Source: Actinomycetota bacterium
GTDB lineage: Bacteria; Actinomycetota; Acidimicrobiia; Acidimicrobiales; RAAP-2
Assembly (NCBI GenBank): GCA_021324045.1
Contig: JAJPJV010000023.1
Coordinates: 16,687 to 80,686, forward strand
Direction of reading: 5' to 3'
Length of the DNA: 64,000 bases
The translations under genes were made by a program, and so were the position numbers. Below, piece by piece: positions 53,760-62,975 of this stretch. Numbering within the stretch: position 1 is the stretch's first letter; each line of letters begins with the position of its first letter. The notes under the pieces were generated by a model. The model saw only the letters and a program-made list of their open reading frames with translations. It searched no databases and was not told the origin of the DNA.

Positions 53760-55424
53760 TCAGCTCGCCAAGGCACGCGTGGCGCGGATCGCAAGCGCGA
53801 CCAGCGTCAAGGTTGGACCGTACCCCGACGCGGTAGGGAACAACGACGAGTCACAGATGATCAGGTTGGGGATGGCGTGGAGCCGTCCCCATGCATCGCA
53901 GACCGAGGTCTTGGGATCGCATCCCATACGCGCCGTGCCCATGACGTGACGCGAAGTCGGTACTGCTGCGGGGATCCCTCGGTGCCGGGCGAATGGGGCC
54001 CCGAAGCCCGGTGAGGTGATCGTGCCCGTGCGCAGCGCACCGGCCTCCTTCAGGATTGCCTCCAGCTTGGGGGCGTAATGGGCGGAAGCGACGACTTCGT
54101 GGCGGTGCGGCTGATAGGTGATCCGAGCCACCGGCAGCCCGTGAATGTCCCGGATCTTGGGGTCGAGGTCGATCTGGTTGGTCCGTTGCGGCACGTCCTC
54201 GCCCTGCATGGTGAGCACGACGAGGTGCTCGCGCATGGGTGATGCGCGCATCAGGTCCTTGTGGCGGGGACCCCACGGGTAGTACTTCGCCTCGGTCACC
54301 GGGTAGGCGGCCGCGCCGTGCTCGACCATTCCTCCCCTGAGCCAGGGAAGGCCTGCGGCGCGGGCGGCTTCCCGTGCCTCGGCATCCACCGGGATGAAGT
54401 CGTCGTGGAGATGGGTCACCGCACGGCCCTTGTAGCCATGAACCCGTTGAGGAAGCTGACCGAAGGTCAACGTCTGGAAGTGGAACATGAGGTTGCGACC
54501 GATCTCGGGGTGCTCGATCCCCGACAACAGCAGCAGACGCGGGGTCTCTGTCGCTCCGGCCGCCAAGACGACGTGGTCGGCATTCTCGACGCGGTGATTG
54601 CCTTCGCCGTCGATCCACTCGACGCCGGTCGCCTGTCCATTCCTCACGAGGATCTTCGACACCGTCGCCTCGGGTCGCAGCTCAGCCCTTCCGGTGAGCA
54701 GTGCCCGGCGCAAGGATGCCACTGGGTCACCCTTGGCGTGGATGGGGCAGCCGAATGACGCGCAGAAGCCACAGTTGTTGCACGCGGGGCGGTCGTCATA
54801 GGGGACCGAGTTCACTGCGGTCGGCGCGGGGTAGGGATGATAGCCGAGTCGGCTTGCCGCGCTCGCGGTGACCAGGGCGCTGTACATGGGAGGGCCTGGT
54901 GGCATGGGGTAGGGGTCCGAGCGCCACGGTGCGAAGGGGTTTGCACCTGCTTCGCCGGCGACCCCGATCAGGCGCTCGGCCTCGGTGTAGAAGGGCTCCA
55001 GATCGTCGTAGCTGATCGGCCAGTCCGCCACGCTGGCACCCTCCAAGGGCCCGAGATGACTCAGGAGGGAGAAGTCCTCCTCACGAAAGCGCGGCACCTT
55101 GCCGTCCGCGTGGACTCCTCCGCCACCAACGGTCGCCGGGAGGTTGTTGACGTCGCCGATGAAGCGGTGTTCACCCTCAGCCGGGCTTACCCGAAACGTC
55201 CGCGGTTCGAGCCATGGATCCGGACCGAGGAAGTGCCGGCTCAGGTACTTGATCTCGTCGTTGGAGAACTCGGCGAGCAGCTCCGATGGCCGCTCGAGGT
55301 TGATCAAGTAGTTCTTCCCTCGCTCGAAGACGAGCACCGACCATCCAGCTGCGGTCAAGACGTCAGCTGCAGTCGATCCACCGGGGCCCGAACCGATGAT
55401 GATGGCATCGAAGTCGCGACTCAC
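53760..55424 (-). CDS. GMC oxidoreductase, large subunit of a gluconate-dehydrogenase-like enzyme
   Basis: 554 residues. The FAD motif is AIIIGSGPGGSTAADVLTAAGWSVLVFERG. Other landmarks are the PATVGGGGVHADGKVPRF region, the cysteine cluster CNNCGFCASFGCPIHAKGD (about 225-243) and the C-terminal SRHVMGTARMGCDPKTSVCD and TASGYGPTLTLVALA. The cysteines are typical of membrane-linked GMC dehydrogenases that pass electrons onward. Its start overlaps the stop of the small-subunit gene by 4 bp, so the two proteins form a complex. It would oxidise an alcohol or sugar group. Confidence 0.9.
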   Translation of the reverse strand: MSRDFDAIIIGSGPGGSTAADVLTAAGWSVLVFERGKNYLINLERPSELLAEFSNDEIKYLSRHFLGPDPWLEPRTFRVSPAEGEHRFIGDVNNLPATVGGGGVHADGKVPRFREEDFSLLSHLGPLEGASVADWPISYDDLEPFYTEAERLIGVAGEAGANPFAPWRSDPYPMPPGPPMYSALVTASAASRLGYHPYPAPTAVNSVPYDDRPACNNCGFCASFGCPIHAKGDPVASLRRALLTGRAELRPEATVSKILVRNGQATGVEWIDGEGNHRVENADHVVLAAGATETPRLLLLSGIEHPEIGRNLMFHFQTLTFGQLPQRVHGYKGRAVTHLHDDFIPVDAEAREAARAAGLPWLRGGMVEHGAAAYPVTEAKYYPWGPRHKDLMRASPMREHLVVLTMQGEDVPQRTNQIDLDPKIRDIHGLPVARITYQPHRHEVVASAHYAPKLEAILKEAGALRTGTITSPGFGAPFARHRGIPAAVPTSRHVMGTARMGCDPKTSVCDAWGRLHAIPNLIICDSSLFPTASGYGPTLTLVALAIRATRALAS

Positions 55425-55981
55425 GGCTCGCTGACCTCGTCATCGGGGTAGCCGCGCGGTTGCACGTCCCCCGGAAAGCCGATGTAACGCCAGCCGAGGT
55501 GGTCTCGATTGCCGAGGTACTCGGGCGCGCCGTACATCCCTTCGCACGCGTGCTCGTAGAGGAGGTCGACGAATGATTCGTTGGCGCGCAGCCGTCGATC
55601 CTGCTCCTCTGGGGAGACGTCGCAGAAGTCGGCTCCTAATGCCAGGATCCCCGCACGGTAGTGCTCCTGCCATCCGATGACCGGTCCGAGCCGCTCTCGC
55701 TCCTCGATGCCCCTGGAGCCTTCAATCCGGGTTCGCCAGGCGAGTTCGTCGTGGCGGCTCAGCCGGTGGAAGTTCGAGAAACGGGGTTCGCCGCCGAAGC
55801 GACCTGAGAACGGTCCGCCTGCCCAAATGAGCGGCGGGTCGCTCGCGAACGCGCCGAGAAGCCCGTCGATGTAGTCGACCACTCCGGCCTCGGTCGCTCC
55901 GGGGTCATCGTCTGTGGGGATCAGCCGGGCACAGGCGGCCTGGATAATCGCGTACTGCTGATCGTCAAAGAATCTCGGCAT
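55421..55981 (-). CDS. gluconate 2-dehydrogenase subunit 3-like protein
   Basis: 186 residues beginning MPRFFDDQQYAIIQAACARLIPTDDDPGATEAGVVDYIDG, the usual opening of subunit 3 of GMC dehydrogenases. EGSRGIEERERLGPVIGWQEHYRAGI and LRANESFVDLLYEHACEGMYGAPEYLGNRDHLGWRYIGFPG follow. Relatives often carry a Tat signal that exports the pair; none is visible from this start. It is translationally coupled to the GMC gene. Confidence 0.85.
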   Translation of the reverse strand: MPRFFDDQQYAIIQAACARLIPTDDDPGATEAGVVDYIDGLLGAFASDPPLIWAGGPFSGRFGGEPRFSNFHRLSRHDELAWRTRIEGSRGIEERERLGPVIGWQEHYRAGILALGADFCDVSPEEQDRRLRANESFVDLLYEHACEGMYGAPEYLGNRDHLGWRYIGFPGDVQPRGYPDDEVSEP

Positions 55982-56115
55982 GGCAAGCGGATGCTCTTTC
56001 CTCTCCTGGCACCTCGAAACGGTACGCGCGCGGCTGGATGCGATGCGCCGCCGTCGTCGATGCATCGCCTGGCGAGGCATGAGGGCGGGGCGCCGCGTAC
56101 CGACAATGTCGCTCG

Positions 56116-57063
56116 TCATGTGACGAGGTTCTCCGGTACTCGCCCGGACAACACGGCGTTGACCCCTTCGCAGCACAGTCGCGCCATCTGGGTGCGCGTC
56201 TCGATGGTTGCGCTCCCGACGTGGGGAAGCAGCACCGTGTGCGGTGTGGCGAGCAGGGCCGGGTTGATGGCGGGCTCGTCCTCGTAGACGTCAAGGCCCG
56301 CCCCGAAGATGGTGCCGTGCTCGATGGCCTCGATGAGGGCAGTCTCGTCGACGACCGCCCCCCTCGAGGTGTTGACGAGGACGCTGCCGCGACGCATGCG
56401 CTCGAGCTCGGCGCGGCCGATGAGGTGGTAGGTGGTCTCGTTGAGCGGGACGTGCAGGCTGAGCACGTCGACGGCGGGAAGGAGGTCTTCGAGCCGGGCG
56501 ACGTAGCCAGGAAGGCCAGTGTCGTGGCGAGCGTGATGGAGGACTTCCATCTCGAACGCGGCGGCGCGCCGTGCGACTTCGCGAGCGATGCGCCCGTAGC
56601 CCACGAGACCGAGCACCGCGCCGTGGACGTCTCGCCCGAGGTGATCGGTGATGCTCCAGCCCGTCCAGCGTCCGGCACGGAGGTCGGCCTCTGCGTCCGA
56701 GGTGCGCCGACAGGCCGCCAGGATGAGCAGGAAGGCGAGGTCTGCAGTCGATTGGTCCAGGACACCCGGCGTGTTGCAGATCGCGATCCCGTAGCGGCGG
56801 GCAGCAGCGGTGTCGATGTTGTCGTAACCCACCGCAATGTTGCCGACCACTTTCAACCGTCCGGCGGCACCAGCCGCCAGGACCGGCTCGCTGATGCGGT
56901 CCGTCAGAACGCAGACGATGGCATCGAACAATCCTGCGGCGTCGGCGAGCTCGTCGGTGGTCATCGCGAGGTCTGGGACGTGCTGGACGATCTCGTGGCC
57001 GGCACTCACCAGCGGGTCGAGACCGCCCGCGGGAAGCTGTCGCGTGACGAGAACTCGAGCCAC
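56116..57063 (-). CDS. D-2-hydroxyacid dehydrogenase (glyoxylate/hydroxypyruvate reductase-like)
   Basis: 315 residues. The NAD motif is VLGLVGYGRIAREVARRA. The catalytic Arg is in LVNTSRGAVVDETAL, the Glu in DVYEDEPAINP and the His in TVLLPHVGSATIETR. It would reduce a 2-keto acid such as glyoxylate, or oxidise the D-hydroxy acid. It lies upstream of the GMC gene pair on the same strand (134 bp gap), so a link between sugar-acid oxidation and keto-acid reduction is possible. Confidence 0.92.
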   Translation of the reverse strand: MARVLVTRQLPAGGLDPLVSAGHEIVQHVPDLAMTTDELADAAGLFDAIVCVLTDRISEPVLAAGAAGRLKVVGNIAVGYDNIDTAAARRYGIAICNTPGVLDQSTADLAFLLILAACRRTSDAEADLRAGRWTGWSITDHLGRDVHGAVLGLVGYGRIAREVARRAAAFEMEVLHHARHDTGLPGYVARLEDLLPAVDVLSLHVPLNETTYHLIGRAELERMRRGSVLVNTSRGAVVDETALIEAIEHGTIFGAGLDVYEDEPAINPALLATPHTVLLPHVGSATIETRTQMARLCCEGVNAVLSGRVPENLVT

Positions 57064-57679
57064 TCAGAGCGTCGTGGCGCCGAGAATCGAATTCGCTGAC
57101 TCGCCGTCGACGAGAGCCTCAGTCCCGCACGGTCGGGCGATCAGCGACGTCGTTGCGCGGCCAGGATAGTCGAGGTCCTCGCCTGGTCTGCGATGCGGGC
57201 CATCGATGCTCATCGCGACTTTCACCCATGCTCTGTCGGCTCCCAACGCGCTGCGGTCAGGTTACGCCATCACAACGCTGACCAGCGTTGGCGCCGAGGG
57301 ATACGCGGCGTGGGAAGGCCGATGATCGAAGCAGAGGGGCTGTCCTGAAGGCGTGCGGGCGCTGTCGCATGCTGAGCGTTCGACGTCGGTCGCCGGGACA
57401 ACCGGCTTCGAACCCGGTCCCTGAGGCATGGGTGTCGAGGTGCCTGAACGTCCAGCGCGCAGTCGGACGTGAGGGCTTGTTCGGGACCAGCCGACCGGCG
57501 GCGATGGAGTGCCGTGCGTGGCGGCCGGCTCAAAGCCCCTGGACACTCATCCCGTACGAACGTTTGATAGGGTACCGGACAAACGTTCGATTGCTACTCA
57601 GCGCCTGGGGCGGTGGCTCAACGTCGACATGCACCCGGGCGAGGAGTGACGCAGAGGGTGGGGAAGCATCGGTGGCGCC
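57064..57679. other. 616-bp region upstream of the P450 gene
   Basis: No gene is recognised. The open frames here lack motifs. The last 125 bp contain a strong inverted repeat (57557-57589), listed separately, and presumably the P450 promoter. The rest is unexplained. Confidence 0.5.
57557..57589. promoter_or_regulatory. inverted-repeat operator upstream of the P450 gene
   Basis: CGAACGTTTG (57557-57566) and CAAACGTTCG (57580-57589) are perfect 10-base arms around a 13-base spacer. Each arm also contains the palindrome AACGTT. The site lies about 90 bp before the P450 start. No regulator gene is adjacent. It does not match the KstR consensus spacing. Confidence 0.65.
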
Positions 57680-58933
57680 ATGAAGAACGCAACGACAGAA
57701 CCGTCGAAGGCCGAGGAATCCCAGGACAGAGGTGCTCACAGCGTGACGATGCCCTTCGGCAACGAAGACGTCGATGCGCTGTTCGATATGAGCGCTCCGC
57801 AACCCAGGTACCGGGAGCTCGTCGAGCGAGGCGGGTTGGTCGAGGTTATGCCGGGGTGTGCGTTCGCCTTCGCGGCACCGTTGTCTGAGTTCGTGCTCAA
57901 GCACCACGAGCTGTTCTCCTCGAGAGTTCAGATGCACCTCGGCAATGTCCGCCCGCTGATACCGCTCAACGTTGACCCGCCGCAACACGCTCAGTATCGC
58001 AGGCTCCTTGATCCGATCTTTTCCCCGAGGCAGATGGATCGCCAGGAGGCGGACATCAGCCGCCGTGCGAACCAATTCATCGATCTGTTCATCGATCGAG
58101 GCACCTGCAACTTCACCGAGGAGTTCGCCGAGGTGTTCCCGTCATCGGTCTTCCTCGGGCTGATCGGCCTTCCGGAGGCAGACCTTCGGACGTTCCTGCA
58201 CATGCGAGACGGAATCTTGCATCCGGAGAAGATCGATCCCGAGGCCCTCGTCGACGTGCAAAGACGCACAGCCGTGATGAATCGGGCGGGGGAGGAGATC
58301 TATTCGTATTTCACTGCGCTGATCAAGGACCGCAAGAGACAGCCCGGAAATGACATCGTCTCTCGGTTGGTTCGCGCCGAGATTGACGGCGGGCAGCTCG
58401 GAACCGACGAGATTCTCGACATCATGTTCCTGTTCGTGATCGCAGGGCTCGATACGGTGAGCGATTCGCTCACCTGTTTCTTTGCTTTCCTCGCAACGCA
58501 CCCTGACCACCGGAACCAGATTGTCGAGGACCCCACCATCATCCCGGCGGCGGTCGAAGAGCTGCTGCGCTGGGAAAGCCCTGTGCCAAGCGGTGCCCCT
58601 CGGGTGGCGACGAGAGGTGTCACCATGCCTGACGGCACCGAGGTGGCGGCTGGGACGGCGGTGATCGTCAGCTACGGAGCTGCCAACGTTGACCCGTCGG
58701 CCCATCCCGACGGTTTCGAGGTCCGCTTCGATCGGAAGGTGAACCGCCATGTTGCGTTCGGCGCCGGCGTGCACCGCTGCCTTGGGAGTCATCTCGCGCG
58801 CCGAGAACTGCGAGTGACGCTTCGTGAGTGGCACCGACGGATTCCGGATTACTGGTTGACCCCTGGGCACGAACGGCTCGAGTTCCCTCCGGGCCTGCGC
58901 CACGTGAAGGACCTCATGATCAGCTGGGCGTGA
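57680..58933 (+). CDS. cytochrome P450
   Basis: 417 residues. The heme ligand cysteine is in FGAGVHRCLGSHLARRE (about residue 363). The I-helix has FVIAGLDTVSDSL and the ExxR motif is EELLRWE. The protein is soluble and needs ferredoxin and a reductase, neither of which is nearby. It would hydroxylate a hydrophobic substrate. It lies downstream of an inverted-repeat operator. A downstream amidohydrolase gene on the same strand may belong to the same pathway. Confidence 0.93.
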   Translation: MKNATTEPSKAEESQDRGAHSVTMPFGNEDVDALFDMSAPQPRYRELVERGGLVEVMPGCAFAFAAPLSEFVLKHHELFSSRVQMHLGNVRPLIPLNVDPPQHAQYRRLLDPIFSPRQMDRQEADISRRANQFIDLFIDRGTCNFTEEFAEVFPSSVFLGLIGLPEADLRTFLHMRDGILHPEKIDPEALVDVQRRTAVMNRAGEEIYSYFTALIKDRKRQPGNDIVSRLVRAEIDGGQLGTDEILDIMFLFVIAGLDTVSDSLTCFFAFLATHPDHRNQIVEDPTIIPAAVEELLRWESPVPSGAPRVATRGVTMPDGTEVAAGTAVIVSYGAANVDPSAHPDGFEVRFDRKVNRHVAFGAGVHRCLGSHLARRELRVTLREWHRRIPDYWLTPGHERLEFPPGLRHVKDLMISWA

Positions 58934-59087
58934 TCTGGAGAGCTCGTCCGGCAGGGTGTCGATGATCAAAAGCGATGATCTCGACCCCGATGATCCGGTG
59001 ATGGCGACGCGATGATCGTGCGATCGTCTCCTCGCAGGAGACAGCCGTAGTATCCGGATGGGAACCAGGGCAGGAGGTGTGGTGGTC

Positions 59088-60281
59088 ATGGAGGATCTCG
59101 GGTTCCAGCTCTTCGACTGCGATAACCATTACTACGAGGCCGAGGACGCCTTTACGAGGTACCTGGATCCGACATTTCGTAAACGCGGCGTGCAGTGGGC
59201 GACCATCGACGGCCGCAAACGCCTGCTCGTGGGCGGACGGATCAACCGGTTCATTCCGAACCCCACCTGGGATCCGATCTCCAAGCCGGGGGCGCTCGAT
59301 GAGTATTTCCGGGGTCGCAACCCGAAGGGAAAGGACACCCCTGAGCTCTTCGGCGATCTCGACCGCCTTGCCGACCATCCCGAGTACCAGGATCGTGACG
59401 CCCGCTTGGCCGTGATGGATCGCCAGAAGATGGCGGGAGCGATCCTGTTGCCCACCTTGGCGGTGGGCATGGAGCAGGCGCTGCGATCAGATGTACCCGC
59501 GCTCGTCGCTTCGTTCCGCGCGTTCAATCGCTGGCTTGAAGAAGATTGGGGGTTCGCATACCAGGAGCGAATCTTCGCGGCGCCCTACATCACTCTTGCC
59601 GACGCGACGAGCGCAGTGGAGGAGCTGCAGTGGGCCCTCGAACACGACGCGCGATTCGTGGTGATGGTGGGAGGCCCGATCATCCATCATGGCATCGGTG
59701 TCTCGCCTGCTGACGAGCGTTTCGATCCGTTCTGGGGTCTGGCCAACGAGGCAGGCATCACGATCTGTTACCACGGAGGTGATAGCGCCTACTCCTCATA
59801 CCTGAAGGACTGGGGCGAGGATACCGAGATGGAGGCCTTCCGTCAGAACCCGTTTCGGGCACTGACGTCACCGAGCCCGATCCAGGACACCATTGCGAAC
59901 CTGCTGGCTCACGGTCTGTTCCAGCGGTTCCCCAACCTTCGGGTGGCCGCCATCGAGACCGGCTCCGAGTGGGTGTTCCACTTGATGGCAAGGCTCAAGA
60001 AGTCCTTCGGGCAGACACCGCACGCGTATCCCGAAGACCCGAGGGAGACCTTCAAGCGCCATGTGTGGGTCTCCCCGTTCTATGAGGATCCGCTCGCCAA
60101 GTTGAAGGACCTGCTGGGGGTAGGCCACATCCTCATGGGGTCGGACTTCCCTCATGCTGAGGGTTTGGCGGATCCGGCGAGTTACATCAAAGATCTCCGT
60201 AACAGCGACTACTCGGATGCGGATTGCCGCCTGGTCATGCGCGACAACGGCCTGTCGCTGTCCCAGCGGCGACCGCTCTGA
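59088..60281 (+). CDS. amidohydrolase family protein (amidohydrolase_2)
   Basis: 397 residues. It starts FQLFDCDNHYYEAEDAFTRYLD, a variant of the DxHxH opening in which the first histidine is Asn, and continues RLAVMDRQKMAGAILLPTLA. ITICYHGGDSAYSSYLKDW supplies a metal histidine and HILMGSDFPHAEG the catalytic Asp, the layout of decarboxylase-type amidohydrolases. AGGAGG lies upstream of several possible starts; ATG 59088 is used, and GTG codons just before it are alternatives. It could hydrolyse or decarboxylate an aromatic or alicyclic acid. Confidence 0.85.
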   Translation: MEDLGFQLFDCDNHYYEAEDAFTRYLDPTFRKRGVQWATIDGRKRLLVGGRINRFIPNPTWDPISKPGALDEYFRGRNPKGKDTPELFGDLDRLADHPEYQDRDARLAVMDRQKMAGAILLPTLAVGMEQALRSDVPALVASFRAFNRWLEEDWGFAYQERIFAAPYITLADATSAVEELQWALEHDARFVVMVGGPIIHHGIGVSPADERFDPFWGLANEAGITICYHGGDSAYSSYLKDWGEDTEMEAFRQNPFRALTSPSPIQDTIANLLAHGLFQRFPNLRVAAIETGSEWVFHLMARLKKSFGQTPHAYPEDPRETFKRHVWVSPFYEDPLAKLKDLLGVGHILMGSDFPHAEGLADPASYIKDLRNSDYSDADCRLVMRDNGLSLSQRRPL

Positions 60282-60373
60282 GCCAGCGCCGTTGCGCCGA
60301 GCTCGCGTTCGCGCGCGGCTTGAGGACATGGGGGGGCATAAGGTCTTGTCGCTGGACCGTCTCTCGGTGCGCG

Positions 60374-62095
60374 CTAGTCCTCGATGAAGCCACTGTCGGC
60401 AGCAGGGTTGCCGATGAGGTGCTTGAGGACCTTGCCACTGGCGTTGCGGGGAAGCTCGCTGACGAACTCGACGCTTGCAGGAACTTTGAAGGACGCGAGC
60501 GCTTCGGCACACCATCGCTGGATCTCGGGAGCCGTCAGGGTGCCCGGCCCGTGCGCAACGACGTACGCCTTGACCTCCTGGCCGAGGGTCGGGTGAGGGA
60601 TTCCGACCACCGCGGCCTCGGCGACCCCGGGGTGTTCAACGAGCCGGTTCTCGATCTCGACGGGGTAGACGTTCTCCCCACCCCGGATGATCAAGTCCGA
60701 TCGACGGCCCTCGAGGTAGACGAGGCCGTCACGGATCCGACCGAAATCCCCGGTGTGGAACCAGCGATCGTCGTCGATAGCCTTCCTCGTCGCATCGGGA
60801 TCGGCCCAATAGCCGACAAAGGTGGTCGCTGTCCGCAAGGTGATCTCTCCCACCTCCCCTTCGGGTAAGGGTTCCTTGGTGAGTGGATCGCGGATCTGGA
60901 CTTCGACCGTGGGGGAAGCCGAACCAATCGAGTCAGGGTGCTGGTACGTTGCCTCCCCACGTAGGGAAGTTCCCAGCCCGTTCGTCTCGGTCAACCCGTA
61001 GCCGAGTGCCAAGCGCGGGCGGACGTTGGGAAGCTTTGCCGCCAATTGCTTGAGCAGCTCGGGCGGCCACACTGCGCTTCCGCCACCGATGAAGCGCAGG
61101 GAGGAGAGGTCGTAGCGCTTGAGCTCGGGCCATTCGAGGATGCGCCAGAGCTGGGCGGGCACCAGCGTCCATGCCGTCGCCCGATGACGTTGCGTGAGCT
61201 CGAGGTGCGTCGCTTCCTGCCAACGTCCCGGCACGGGATACACAATGGTCTGACCGTTCATGGGCGCAATGACCAGCGAGCAGGTCAGACCCGAGATATG
61301 GAACATCGGCGACGCCCCAATCGTGACGGGGTGCTCGATGGGGACGACCTCGACGCCCGCATTTTTCTGCTTGGCAAGCTCCTCGGCTGCTCGCAGCTGC
61401 ATGGCGAGCCCGAAATGGATCGTGCTTCGATGCGAGATCGCTGCCCCTTTGGGTCGGCCGGTCGTGCCGCTGGTGAACAGGATGACAAACGCGTCGTCCT
61501 CGTCGATTGTCGTCGACGGGAGGCAGCCTGCGCCTGAATGGGCTTCGAGGGCGGCAAAGTCCGAATCGAAGCACAGGACCGGCAACCCTGCGAGATCGGA
61601 GCTCCTCAGGCGCGCGAGGCGAGCGGAGTCCCCCAACAGCAGCTTGGGCTCGGTGAGCTCGAGCGCGTAGGCCATCTCAGGCCCGGTCCACCAACCGTTG
61701 AGGGCAACCGTCAGGGCCCCCAGTGCGGTGACCGCCCAGAACGCCAACACGTACTCGACCCTGTTCGCCGAGGCGATGGCGACGCGGTCGCCCTTTTCGA
61801 TCCCGTAGACCTCCGACATTGCTTGGGCGATCGCGGTCACGGGTTCGATGATCGAATCGAAGGTAAGCGTACGGTCGGGAAAGATCGTGTAGGGGCGTCC
61901 CGGGAAGCGCTCCGCACCGGAGCGGAGGATCTCGAGAATCGTTCTGGGCCGGTTGGCGAAGACCTCCATCGGGGCACCGAGGACGTCCTCCACCGTCGTC
62001 TCGAACGGTGCCCCTGGTCCGACGAGGCTTCGCCTGAGGGTCTCACTGAGGCTCGCGTCAGGCCACGTGAGGGTGGTCATCTGGGTCGTTGACAC
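60374..62095 (-). CDS. AMP-forming acyl-CoA synthetase (FadD-like)
   Basis: 573 residues. The P-loop is [19 protein letters not shown], then [51 protein letters not shown] and the lysine motif LPRNASGKVLKHLIG. It would activate a medium or long acid or an aromatic acid. The gene starts 5 bp after the stop of an amidohydrolase gene on the same strand (GTG 62095, or ATG 62080), which suggests that the hydrolase product or substrate is a CoA-activated acid. Confidence 0.92.
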   Translation of the reverse strand: MSTTQMTTLTWPDASLSETLRRSLVGPGAPFETTVEDVLGAPMEVFANRPRTILEILRSGAERFPGRPYTIFPDRTLTFDSIIEPVTAIAQAMSEVYGIEKGDRVAIASANRVEYVLAFWAVTALGALTVALNGWWTGPEMAYALELTEPKLLLGDSARLARLRSSDLAGLPVLCFDSDFAALEAHSGAGCLPSTTIDEDDAFVILFTSGTTGRPKGAAISHRSTIHFGLAMQLRAAEELAKQKNAGVEVVPIEHPVTIGASPMFHISGLTCSLVIAPMNGQTIVYPVPGRWQEATHLELTQRHRATAWTLVPAQLWRILEWPELKRYDLSSLRFIGGGSAVWPPELLKQLAAKLPNVRPRLALGYGLTETNGLGTSLRGEATYQHPDSIGSASPTVEVQIRDPLTKEPLPEGEVGEITLRTATTFVGYWADPDATRKAIDDDRWFHTGDFGRIRDGLVYLEGRRSDLIIRGGENVYPVEIENRLVEHPGVAEAAVVGIPHPTLGQEVKAYVVAHGPGTLTAPEIQRWCAEALASFKVPASVEFVSELPRNASGKVLKHLIGNPAADSGFIED

Positions 62096-62099
62096 CTGC

Positions 62100-62975
62100 T
62101 CACCGGTCGAGGCCCAGGACTCGCAACGCGTTTTCGCGCAGGAACTTCGGCCACACCTCGTCCTTCAAGGCGAGATCATGCATCTCGGTCATGATCCGCT
62201 CGAGGGAGAGACCCATGGGGAAATAGCCACCGTAGATCAACTTGTCCGCTCCGCGTGTATTGGCATAGTCGATGACCGCCTTGGGGTAGTAGCGGGGAGC
62301 GAACGCACTGGTCGAGAAGTGCAGGCCGGGCCATTTGAGCATGAGCTTGACGGCGAGGTCGGCCCAGGGTTCGCAGCCGTGCCTCGTGACGAAGACGAGC
62401 TCGGGGAAGTCGTACATGACCTCGTCGATCAGCTCGACGTGCTGTACGGCGAATTTCAGACGGGGGCCGGGGATGCCCGCAGTACAGAAGATCGGGATGC
62501 CCAGCTCGACGCACTTTGCATAGATGGGGTACATCTTCTTGTCATTGATGGCGACTTGGGGGAAGGTGCCAGCAGGGAACGCGGTCACCGCCCTGATTCC
62601 GTGGGTCTCGTAGAGCCTTGTGAGCTTGCGGACACCTTCCATGCCCTCGTTGGGATCACACTCGGCAGATGCAATGAAGCGATCGGGATAGCGCTTGAGC
62701 GCCTCCTCCCCGGCACCGCCGCCGCCCACGTTGACGAGGCCTCGCTCGATACCCCAACGATCCATTTCTGAAAGGGTCAGTCCCACCGGGTCGTCGGTGA
62801 CGAGGTCCTTTTCGGGAACCTGCTTGTACATGTACTCCACGGGGAAGGAGAACGCTTCCTTCGATTCGCGGTCCTTGGTCTGCCTCGTGATGAAGGCATA
62901 GGTCTCCTTCATCTTCCCCGGGTGGGGGAACCCGATCATCGTGTCAATGATCCCGATGTCGGTCGGAAAGCTCAT
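62100..62975 (-). CDS. amidohydrolase family protein
   Basis: 291 residues. A TIM-barrel hydrolase with DIGIIDTMIGFPHPGKM at the start, RFIASAECDPNEGMEGVRKLTRLYETHGIRAV, GIPIFCTAGIPG and LVFVTRHGCEPWADLAVKLM. It ends near KLIYGGYFPMGLSLERIM. The metal histidines of the DxHxH opening are not obvious, so this may be a divergent member. It is co-transcribed with the acyl-CoA synthetase gene. The start used is ATG 62975; GTG 62990 is possible. Confidence 0.82.
   Translation of the reverse strand: MSFPTDIGIIDTMIGFPHPGKMKETYAFITRQTKDRESKEAFSFPVEYMYKQVPEKDLVTDDPVGLTLSEMDRWGIERGLVNVGGGGAGEEALKRYPDRFIASAECDPNEGMEGVRKLTRLYETHGIRAVTAFPAGTFPQVAINDKKMYPIYAKCVELGIPIFCTAGIPGPRLKFAVQHVELIDEVMYDFPELVFVTRHGCEPWADLAVKLMLKWPGLHFSTSAFAPRYYPKAVIDYANTRGADKLIYGGYFPMGLSLERIMTEMHDLALKDEVWPKFLRENALRVLGLDR

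Noticed and set aside
57557..57589. The repeat before the P450 gene as a KstR (cholesterol regulon) site
   Set aside because: KstR sites have AAC and GTT separated by two bases; here AACGTT has no gap and the outer spacing differs.
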